Translations under genes and position numbers: made by a program
Assembly: GCF_028009165.1 (NCBI RefSeq)
Contig: NC_079246.1
Location: 1,798,001-1,862,000, forward strand
Source of the DNA: Akanthomyces muscarius
Taxonomy: Eukaryota; Ascomycota; Sordariomycetes; Hypocreales; Cordycipitaceae
Reading direction: 5' to 3'
DNA: 64,000 bases
Notes under the pieces: model-generated
Told to the model about the DNA's origin: nothing
Databases searched by the model: none
The model's input: only the letters and a program-made list of their open reading frames with translations
In this document: in pieces, positions 8,990 to 19,093 of the stretch
Numbering within the stretch: position 1 is the first letter of the stretch
Layout of the letters: each line of letters begins with the position of its first letter

Positions 8990-10842
8990 CTACTCTACTT
9001 GGCACTGGCCAATGTTTCTTTGGCTGTGAGGGCCATCCTCAAGACCATTGCGGCGTGGGGCGTCGGGGCGCCAGCGCCAGAAAGGGCGCAGGAAGCTTGT
9101 GGCGTTGTCGCCGTTTTGCAGAATGTCCGCAGCGTGCTAAGTAATTGTCAGCCCGAACTGGTGAGCAATATGTAACGTGTTTGTGCTACCTTTCCCAGAA
9201 CGGGTAGAAATTTGGCGCCGTGGCCGCTGCCGCCAGTGCAGACAAAGAGCGAGTTGTCCGTGTAAGTCGGGACATGGTCAATCTATATGTGTCAGCCTAG
9301 AAATTGCATCGCGGCTGGAGTCGCTGGTTACGCACCACGAAAGAATTGTCGAGAGAGTCAGTGTACCAGCAAAGCTTCGTCGAATGAAACGGGACTTTGT
9401 CAAAGTCAGGCAGAAATATTTTGACAAATTGTCGGATCGAATCTATGGCGGCCTCGGGAATAGCACTCGAGTCACTGGGCGACATCGGGATGGACCACTT
9501 GCCATCCTGAGTGAATGGAACGCCTTCAGGCGCCGGCTGAAAGTTGGTAAACTGTAGAAAGGGTCAGCCAAAGAAAAGGATACGCCATGGTTGCTGACCT
9601 TGATTCCGCGGAACCCAATCTTGACCAGGCCATCTGGAGTTCTCGGGAGCACATAAACACTGCCGGTGTCCTTTCCAATCTTGTTTCGAGGAGTGCTCTT
9701 CCAGGTAATGACGGGAAACGTCTCGGGCGAATACTTGTTCCAAAGGTCCTTGTTCTCCTTGTCAATCTTAAAAGTGGCGAGGCTGCCGCCAGATGATTCG
9801 AGGTGAGTCGACAGGTCGGGAATGAGCTGCGTGGTAAAGGAGCCACCTGAGAGAATTAGGCGACGAAATGGAAAACTTGGATCAAAAGCTAACCTGCAAC
9901 GGCCACTACATCTGCTTTGTGGACAGCGCCGTCTCTGGTCTTGACTCCGACAGCCTTCTTCTTGCCGCCGACCGTCTCTTCCACGATGGATTCAACAGCA
10001 CCATGCTCATTGCCAAATATAAACTTGACGCCTTTCGAGACCGCGAGTTGATGGAAATATAAGCACGCATTGGAGCAGCGCATAAAACCACCAAGGGAGT
10101 CAAGGACTGCTTCGTAAGTCCGGCCATCTTTGCTGTCCGGAATAGGAAACTCTAGAAGCTTGGCATCCCAGCCTTCAGCCCTGGCGCGCTCTCTGTCTTC
10201 CACAAGACTCTTGACAAACTGAGTTTCGCGGATACCATCACGTTCCATGTTAGCAAGGGTCTCCTTTTCCAGGGCACCGAGCTCATCAGACGGCTGGACG
10301 CGAAGCATGCCGCTGGGGACAAACAGGTCGGCCCCGGAGGACTTGTTGATGGCGACCCATTCTTCCCGGCTTTCTAGTGCCAGGCGTTGGTAATGAAGCT
10401 TTGTGCCGTATGAAGCACGAAACTAGACTGCATTAGTATCATACGTCCAGTATTTGGATACCCGAAAACTTGCAATTTTGTTATGGTCAACAGACGCTGC
10501 CTGCACGTTTTCATCGGCTACAGGATCATACTGGGTCTCGTCGTAGGGGTGGCGATCAAGAACAGTAACATTGTAGCCTACTCCAAGCCAACCAGGATTT
10601 GGTGTGTGAGCAGCGGCAGCACTGGACGGGAATAGCAAAGGCTTTGGGGTCGGCTTACCCTTTTCGCGTAGCGCAACAGCCAACGAGAGGCCAAAGATTC
10701 CAGCTGAATCAATATTAGTTTGTCATCCTTTTTCCGACGGTAGACGCTAGCGGAAAGTGATTGATAAAAAAAACCGCATCAAGGGGGGGGGGTTCGCGTG
10801 ATACATACCACCAACAACGGCTACAGACATGGTCTCGCTCAT
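8990..10842 (-). CDS. FAD-dependent oxidase of the saccharopine/sarcosine/fructosyl-amine oxidase family
   Basis: This family oxidises secondary amines of amino acids. Eight exons (10842-10809, 10703-10659, 10577-10474, 10422-9894, 9846-9599, 9551-9336, 9282-9190, 9136-8990) give 471 residues. The N-terminus reads [17 protein letters not shown], a Rossmann FAD motif interrupted by intron 1, then [25 protein letters not shown] includes Cys at about 381, which matches the covalent-flavin cysteine of monomeric sarcosine oxidase. [15 protein letters not shown] and FLRPFWRWR complete the family pattern, closer to saccharopine oxidases than to amadoriases. Intron 3 (10473-10423) is GC-AG with a perfect GCAAGT donor and restores NKIFRASYG. 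The C-terminus is CQVE, so there is no PTS1 peroxisomal signal. A second ATG at 10830 is an alternative start. Intron 1 holds runs of 10 G and 8 A. Confidence 0.88.
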
Positions 10843-11782
10843 TTTGGCAAAGAGAGGCGGTGGCGTGAACCAATCAAGGACGGGTGGAAAGAGGGTTTGT
10901 GGAATAAGCTTATCAGGATTAAGAACAAAAGTAAGGGTAAACGCAGCAAACTCTTATTCTTCACCGTGGCGACGGCTGCTGGGGTTCGGCGAGCTTTTGA
11001 TTCGAGAGGACGCCGGCCATCCATGAAGCTGCGGGGCCTTTCGCCGTGTGAGGCTTGCCCAGCCGGGAGTGACCGACATGGGGATCGTCCACGTTCGGCT
11101 GCACGGTTGCGGGCCAGAAAAACGCCATCCGCGAACCTTTATGGTTAAACTTAGCCTCAGATTATTGTGGTACTCTGCTTCACGCCTCAAAACATTGGCC
11201 GCACATTGGGCGAAAGGTTTTTGGCCGATGGGCTATCGACTCGTCCATGTTGCTGGGCAAAAGGGACCCGAAATAATAGCCTGTTCTGAGCGTATGTTCC
11301 GTGTTAGTCGTTTGAGGCTGAGGAGGGGAGATGAGACAAAACAGGATCAAGGGCAGAAGAGGCCGCATAAACTCACTCGCACACCTTGATGTCTGTTCGT
11401 GTTCTCGGCCACGGATACCACCTTTGTTATAGCGCACGGCAAGCATTCGGCCGTACGTCTCCCGCACCCCCTTGCTGGACTCCTGTGACCCGCAGCTTGA
11501 GCTTGAAAGGCAAGTTGGCGGAGCTCTTCCTGGTCTGAGCGAGGTGAAAAGGTCGATGGCTAACGGGGCAAGGCTGTAGCTCCCGCTGGCAGAGAAGTAG
11601 AGATTTCGTATAAAGGTTCGTTTGTCTCAGCGCTTTGCATCAGTCGGATGTAATCCTGCCAGAATCAAATCGCCCCGAGGGAGAGACCTTCGAAAGATCC
11701 GATTTTCCCTCCTCCCTCCTCGTTTATCTGCACCAAGCGGTTCAGTCTGTTGTCCTGTTTTCATTCACAGCCGCTACCAACC
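10843..11782. promoter_or_regulatory. divergent intergenic region between the FAD oxidase and transporter genes
   Basis: About 940 bp between head-to-head genes. Small overlapping open frames occur on both strands but none has an ATG context, composition or motif that supports a gene. The last 150 bp before the transporter ATG are CT-rich, as is common in fungal 5' UTRs. Confidence 0.5.
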
Positions 11783-13619
11783 ATGGCCGAAGAGGAAAAG
11801 GAAACGCCCAAGGGCCTGGGCGAGGTTGTCGAGCCCATCGAGGACTCTGGTTCCGATACTGGATCTCCCCAGGCCGCAGCAAAAGGCGGCTCCAAGGTCG
11901 CGACGGAGAAAGATCCCAAGACTGGCCGTGCCCTTCACTTTGTGACGAAGCGTGACATTGACGACACGACGCTGTGGTACAATCAGCACAAGGCCTCTGC
12001 CCGCGCCCTCTCCCCCGAAGAGGCCACAAAGGTAACGCGCAAGAACTTTTGGTTCCTCCTGATGCAGACATGGTGGGTTGCCTTTTTGATCCATCTGGAC
12101 AAGTCGACGCTCTCCCAGGCCAGCACCATGGGCATCTTTAAAGATGTGCACATCGACAAGAACCAGTTCAACCACCTATTTGTAATTTTCTTTGCCGGCT
12201 ACCTGATTGCACTCTGGCCCGGCGCTGCTCTGGCGCAGCGCGTCGGTCAGAAGCAGTTCATTGTTGGCTCCCTGGCCATCTGGGCTCTGCTTCTGGGAAT
12301 GCACCCGCTTGCCAAGAGCTACTCGCATCTGATCGCGCTCCGATTTCTTCTTGGCATGGTAAGCCACAACCGCCACGCATCGAGTGCCAAGCCTTGATCG
12401 CTAACCCCAATGCTTGATAGGCCGAGTCCCAGATTGTGCCGTCGACGACAGTCCTGCATCAGGCCTTCTTCCCACCCAAGAAGAGTCCTTGGGTCCAGCT
12501 GCTGTGGTGGGCGTCGGGCAGCTTTGCCAATGTTCTCCTCACCATGGTGTCTTACAGGCTCATCCTCGATGACAACCACCACTCTCTTGCTGGTAACCTA
12601 AGCTCGTGGAAGTGGATGCACATCATCTGCGTCATCCTAACTTTCATTGTCGTCATTCCGCTGGCCATCTTCCTGCCCAACTCACCGGTCGAGGCCAAAT
12701 GGCTGACAGTGGATGAAAAGATACATACGATTGATATGATTCGGGCCACACATGCTGGCATCAGCAACAAGACGTTCAAGTTGTCACAGGTTCGCGAGTG
12801 CTTCACCGACCCCAAGAGTTGGCTCTTCATGTAAGTCGTGTATAGCTCGGGACCGGTAGATACCGGCAAGCTAACAATGTGTGTAGCCTCCACATGTTCT
12901 TCAACGAGCTGCCCAACAACACTTCACAGCAGCTTCCTCTCATTCTCGTTGGTTTCGGCTTCACTCCTGCGCAGAGTGCCTTGTTCAACATTGCCAAGCC
13001 CCTGTGGGGTTCGTTCTTGATTATCGTGTCGGCGGCGATGCTGTACTCGACGGATCTCGGCGTGGGCTACACCTGTGCCATCTCATACATTCCTTGCTTC
13101 GTCGGAGGATTGATTATGCTGACTGCGCCGTGGTCTAACAAGATTGCGCTCGTGGTTGGTACGCAGATTTCGACTTTTAAGCCATCTTACCTGCTTGGCC
13201 TCTCGTGGGCTGGCACGACGACGATTGGCTACACAAAGAAGCTCTATGTCATGTCTACCTGCATTGTGGCTGCTTCAGTCGCCAACATGATTTCACCCGA
13301 GTAAGTGATGACGCTATTCGTAAAGAGAAGCTCGAATGCTGATGCGCCGACGTCCAGATTTTGGCAGAGCAAGTATAAGCCTCGCTACACTCTACCTTGG
13401 GCTTTCATGACGGCTTTCTGGTTCATTTCTCCAATCATGTGTCTCATTATTCGTTTCTACCTGGTGCACGAGAACAAGAAGCGTGCCGCTATACTTGCAG
13501 ATCGAGGCATCGACAGCGACAATGACGTTCTCGAAGTCGGCAGCGAGATTATGCACCTGAAGGACGACGATCTCGATCTGACTGACCGCCAAAATCTGCG
13601 TTTCGTATACCCTCTGTAG
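11783..13619 (+). CDS. MFS transporter, anion:cation symporter family (allantoate permease/Dal5-like)
   Basis: ACS-family permeases import allantoate, ureidosuccinate, vitamins or small peptides with protons across the plasma membrane. Exons 11783-12358, 12421-12830, 12887-13300 and 13358-13619 give 553 residues; the three introns (62, 56 and 57 nt) have GTAAGY donors and YAG acceptors. The cytosolic N-terminus of about 90 residues is acidic; spans begin near FWFLLMQTWWVAFLIHLDKS, the typical first span of Dal5-like carriers, followed by FFAGYLIALWPGAALAQRVG, a variant of the MFS loop motif. Twelve hydrophobic segments are present, with the long central loop between spans 6 and 7. An ILHMFFNELPNNTSQQ block after the loop is also characteristic. 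Its position next to amidase and amine-oxidase genes fits uptake of a nitrogen compound, but this is inference. Confidence 0.9.
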
Positions 13620-15012
13620 ATGGATAGCGCGGATAGCCGAGGGGACAGAGCCCACCGAGCATTGGCTCAGTTGAGGTGTGGACGTCAGGCGGAGGAGGCA
13701 ATGCACTACAGTTTCACCTACCATATAGAAAGATACCGGGCGTGCTATAGGTATGCTGCAGGCCATGGTGGTGAATTGACTGGCTGCTCTGAACCGTCTT
13801 ATGATCTCTGATTTCCATGCTGCTTTCTGTGGTTTCTGTCTAAAAGCATTGTTTGATACATAAAGGGTCATGATCATGGCCATCTTGTAGGTGGAGCGAC
13901 GCCACATCGACGCGTCTTCTGACTACCTACGTCTGAGGCGGTGCGCTGTTTTCGCGTATAGCGCCGTGGCTGGAAGCTGCCCGCCTCAGTCCGGCCTGCC
14001 TGTAGCTCAGGGGAAACGCCGCTACAAAATGGCAAATCTCCACTGAACCCGCGCGCACAGACGAGACCCCTAGCGCGTGGCTACAGCGGGCGACAGCGGC
14101 CTCGAGCGGGTTCCTGGCTGCCCGTAACTTTATCTGGCTGATGAGGACGGGAGAGGCAGCTTGCATGAAGCATCGCGAAACAGGAGCAGCAACATCAGAT
14201 GCAAAAGGCCTCCATTCACGGCAGGACCGTACATGCTATTGTCTATCCGTACTCCTATCGTCGTCGCATTATCTTGTCACTCCACATCATGTGCTTTGGA
14301 AAATTCACTAGACTCTGAGCTAGCTACAACGTCGTGGCTAGTCACCACACCCTGGTTTATTGGTTGGTCGGACCTAATTTCCGTGTTGTCCCTTGACAAT
14401 TTAGAGGGCTACTTACCGATGTTACCAGTGTCGAATGGGGAATCTGGACAGGTCGGCAGCATGTCCCGTACGGATACAGTGCATCGTTCTTTGTGCGGTA
14501 ATGGACAACGCGCCGGCTCATTCCTTGGCCACACATGTCTCTTGATTCTTCGCTGTGGTGATTCATCAGGATGCCCGCCGGTCCGAAGCTCGCCACTGTC
14601 TTGGCGCCTACGTAAAAGACATGCCAACGCTGACCTGGGAATAAAAGACTGCATCATCAAGTGAAATGGACAAGATATCTTGTGGCGAGATGATCGCCAG
14701 TGGATAAGAACGGACTCGGGCTGGCGGGCAGCTCGACCCAACCCCTAAACCGTTTCCACCTCCCGCTAATGCCTCCCACCAGTGGCCACCACCACCACTA
14801 CCACCATCTCCCGGCCCCAACGCCCTCTTTCCCCTGCTCATTAAACCTGGCCAGACAGGGTCCAATATATTTCCATTGCTTGTATTGTGCCGCCTCTCCC
14901 CCCTCTTTGCATCTTCATCAAGCAGCTCTTTTGTCTTTGATACCCTAATTTTCTTTATCGCGCCTTGAAAGGTCGAGCTCCTGTGTAGCATCTAGCCAGC
15001 CGCACGCCCACC
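13620..15012. other. intergenic region with no supported gene
   Basis: 1.4 kb between the transporter stop and the coiled-coil gene ATG. Open frames here are short, cysteine- and serine-rich in a random way, and have no splice pattern that extends them. The final 300 bp are pyrimidine-rich with repeated CCACCA triplets and probably form the 5' leader of the next gene. Confidence 0.5.
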
Positions 15013-18000
15013 ATGTCGAGCAGTGCTACAGCTCCCAAGACCGCGTCGCCGCGCGCTCCTGGCACGGCTGCCTCGTCGAGGGCAACGGGGGCTACGGCCA
15101 CCTCTGCCTCTCGCCGTCCAACTGCCGCCAGTTCGACAGCTTCAGCCTCCAGGACGACCACCGCCGGTCTTAGCAAGCCGCCCACCCGCCCACCGTCGTC
15201 GACAACGGCCACCGCTGGTGCTGGTGCTGGCGCCACCCGTCGCCCAACGTCGTCTTCCACCACCGCCACTCACCGCAGCCGGGCCAGTGTCAGCGCGAGC
15301 GAGGATGAGAAGAAGCCTGTGACCTCGACGACTGCTGCCAGGCGCACGAGTACCCTGATGAGCAGCCCAGGCAAGTCTGCGACCGAGAGAAAGCCAGCTG
15401 TCCCTACCGCTGGCACTGCTAGGAAGCCCGTTACTGCGGCCGGATCGACTGCCAGCCGATCCTCTCTCTCCGGAACCACTGCGCGCGCGGCTACTACTCG
15501 TCCTACTCCCACGACCGGAACCACTGCCACAACAAAACGACTGTCCACTGTCGGGGGTGTTTCTTCTGCCGCTGGACCTCGCCTGGCTGCCCGCCCTGCC
15601 TCGCGAGCGGGCAACCCCAGCGACGCCTCTCGAGAGCTCGAACAGCTCAAGACTGAGCTTGCATCGAAGAACGAGGAGATTGTGTCCCTCCACGACCAAA
15701 TTAAGGCTTCTGATGTCACCATTGCCGAGCTCCGCGATCACGCCGAGAAGCCTGCCGACTCCATTGAGACCCCCACGCCCGCTCAAAACGACGATGCTAT
15801 TGCTGCGCTCAAGGCGGAGCACGATACCAGCATCTCTGCCCTCGAGACTCAACTTGGCGAGGCGCTAGACGCTCGCCATGCTCTCGAGGCTAGCTTGGAG
15901 GAAAAGACAAAGGCTCTCGAGCAAGCAACGGCCAGCCTCGAGCAGAATCAGTCTGGCGCTTCTGCCCACGAGAGCACTCTAGCTGACCTCAAATCGGGCC
16001 ACGAAGCTTCTGTTGCTGAGCTGGAAAAGAAGATTGAAGAGCTGACCGCTACCAATGCTTCCCTGGTGGCTGCGAGCAGCGACAAGTCCAAGTCTGACGA
16101 ACAGCTGGCTGTTCTTCAGGCTGAGCTCGACAGCACCAAGAAGGAACTGAGCGACGCCAAGAACAAAGCTGAGCAAACATCGGCCAGCGCAACCACAGAG
16201 CTGCAGAAAGAGCTTGAGGCAAAGACCAAGGAGCTTGCCTCGACAAAAGACAGCCTGGACCAGCTGCAGCAGAAGAACAGCGACATTCAGACATCGCTTG
16301 CTGACAAGGACGGCGACATTGCCAAGCTCAAGACTATGCATGATGAGCGCATGAAGCAGCTTTCTCAGGACTACGAAAACGAAATTGAGAGCCTGCGTGG
16401 AGACGCCTTCTTCAAGCGCAAGTACCAGGAGCTCGAGGGGCAGCATGAGGCTCTCCAGGCCTCTTCCACCGAGCTCGAGCAGCAGCATGCTGCTCTCAAA
16501 GCCTCGTCTGCCGAAGCTGCCGAGACATACGCCAAAGAACTTGCCGCCGCCAAAACGCTGCACGCCGATGCTGCCGCCTCTATCGAGAACAAGAGCACCG
16601 AGCACCAGAAGGCGCTTGATGAACTTCATGAGAGCCACGCCAAAGAGCTCGCTGCTGCCAAGGCCGATGTCTCATCCTCTAGCGATTCTCACATTCAAAG
16701 CCTGGAGACTCTCAAGACCGAACACCAGGCTGCTCTGTCCGAGTTGCGCGACAGCCATGCCAAGGAGCTCGAGGCCGCCAAGAATGACGCTTCACTGGCC
16801 AGCGAATCCCACATTGGAAGTCTTGAGACTCTCAAGGCTGAGCACGAGAAGATCTTGACCGAGCTACGCGACAGCCATGCCAGTGAGCTCGAAGCGACCA
16901 AGGTCAAAGCTGCTTCTGCTGGCGAAACTCACCAGGAAGCTCTCGAGGCTCTCAAGACTGGACATCAGCAGGCCATTGATGAGCTTCGCAAGACCCATAG
17001 CAATGAGCTCGACGCCGCCAAGACCGTTTCCGGTGAACTCGAAGGAGAACGGGACGCTCTCAAGACCGAGCACCAGAAGACTATTGACGCGCTTCGTGAG
17101 GCTCACGCCGATGCACTCAGAACGGCCAAACTGGACGCCGAGGCCTCTGGACACGCGACCCACCTGCAAAATGTTGAGGAACTCCAGGCCGAGCATGCGA
17201 GGGAGTTTGATAGCTTGCGTGATACTCATGCCAAGGAGCTTGAAGCAGCCCGGGCCGACGTTGCCTCTGCAAGCGAGTCTCAAGTCGACGTCGAGGCACT
17301 CAAGGCCGAGCACGAAAAGACGCTGAGCGACCTGCGTGACGGCCATGCTACGGAGCTGGCTGCTGCCAAGGCCGAAGCCGCCACCAGTAGCGAGACCCAT
17401 CTTAAGAGCCTCGAGGCCTTGAAGGCCGATCATTTCAGAGAGCTCGCTGAACTCGATTCACGACACACCGAGGCAGCTGGTGAGGCTGACGCAAAGCTTC
17501 AGACTCTCCTCCAGGCTGTCAAGGCCGAGCATCAGCAGAAGTTCGACCAAGCATCTAGCGAGTATGAGAAGCAGCTTGAAACCCTCAAGGCCCAGCACCT
17601 GGAGCAACTAGACCTCGCCAAGAGTGATGCTAATGCTGCGCACACTGCCAAGACTGAGCAGCTCATCGCTGCCCATGCTGAGGAGTTGGAGATGCTTAAG
17701 AAGGAGAAGGCAGAGGTCAGTGAGAGGCTGTTGGCTTTTGAGTCTGATGCTGCCAGTTACAAGGATCAGGCTGGCAAGAAGCACGCTGAGGAGTTGGCTG
17801 CAATCAAGGCCGAGCTCGAGGCCTCACAGGCCGCTCTTGAAGAGGCTGAGGCCGGGGGATCCCATGCCCTCGAATCTGCTCGCATTGAACTCGAAGAAAG
17901 CCACGCCAACGAGGTTGAGAAGCTCATTGCCATGCACCAGGATGCCATGGATGCTATGAAGACACACGGCGTCAACGCCCGCAAGGATCTAGAGGAGTTG

Positions 18001-19093
18001 TCAGCCCTGCACTCGAAGACGATAGAGGACGTCATGGCCGAGCACCGCCAGACCACTGCTAGCCTGGAAGACAAGGTTGCCGCTCATAACGCATCCAACA
18101 CTGAGCTACAGGAGGCTCTGGAATCCGCCAAAGAAGCACTGGCCAAGGCCCAGGAAGAGGTTGAGGAGTTTAGCCAACAGCTTGCCCATGAAAAGATGGA
18201 GCGTATGACTGCTCTTGCTGAATTGGACGCTGTCAAGAGTGCCAAGCCCGACACTTCTGTCGCGGACTCGTTGAAGAAGGAAATGCAGACCTCGAAGCAG
18301 GCATTTGAGGAAACACTTGCTTCTGCCACTGACGATATCAAGGCCAAGCAGGCTGCGCTCGACGAAGCCCTTGAAAAGCTCAAAAAGTCTGAGGAGAGCA
18401 GCAAGCAGATTCGGCAAGAGCTTGTTGCTCTGCGAGAAGAGGCCGCCACCAAGGAGCAGACTGCCAAGTCTGACTACCGAGATCTGAATGACAGTATGAC
18501 TGTTCTTGTCGAGGAGGCATCGAACAAGGCCAAGAAGCTAGAGTCGGAACTCGCGGAGGCTATTGCCAAACTTCAGTCCTCGGAGAAAAGGATGGACGAG
18601 CTGCAAGCGCAAGTCAATGTGAAGGATGCTGAGCTGGCAGAGGCAAAGGTAGAGTGATGCGTTGCAACTGTAGAAGAACACGGATGGCTAACTTCGAAAC
18701 AGGCAAAGGGAACACTAGGCAAGCCCAAGGGCCTGGCTGCGAGCAGATTTGCCGCCGCCGGCGATGAAGAAAAGGAAAACGTGGCGGCGGAAGACGGTTC
18801 CTCTCAAGGTGAGGCCGACGAAGATCACTCCTCGATAGCACTGGCATCGGTACGAATATTCCCTGCTTGATCCAGCGCTCTTTGAGGTGCGCATCCAGAT
18901 TGAATGCATGCTAATTCGGACCGTGCAGTTGTCTAAGGCCCGCTTGACGGCCAAGCAGATTGACTCTCTTGACCGCGAAATGAGGGATCGCAACCTACAG
19001 TGCGTATCTATGACCAATTTATAGGGACTCCTTGCTAACTTCACTTCTAGGCTGCTGCAATCCATCACCAATTCCCAGTCTCAGTCTTCGTAA
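15013..19093 (+). CDS. giant coiled-coil protein with 40-residue repeats (M-protein-repeat type)
   Basis: Exons 15013-18648, 18703-18849, 18929-18999 and 19051-19093 give 1298 residues. Residues 1-205 are extremely Ser/Thr/Ala/Arg/Pro-rich and basic. From about 210 to 1215 the chain is a nearly continuous heptad-rich coiled coil. Within it, about residues 515-820 hold tandem repeats of 40 residues on the pattern SLETLKAEHEKxLxELRDSH followed by AxELEAAKxDAxxASESH. The C-terminal exons encode a short Gly/Lys segment, an acidic linker and a last helix ending in QSITNSQSQSS. Similar fungal proteins are annotated as M protein repeat proteins, which describes repeats, not function. The basic low-complexity head plus a long rod resembles cytoskeletal or microtubule-associated proteins; that is inference. 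The three 3' introns (54, 79 and 51 nt) are canonical. Confidence 0.88.

Noticed and set aside
14161..14664. Plus-strand frame of 167 codons in the intergenic region before the coiled-coil gene
   Set aside because: No family resemblance and random Ser/Cys/Leu composition; the initiation context is unconvincing and no neighbouring exon can be joined to it.
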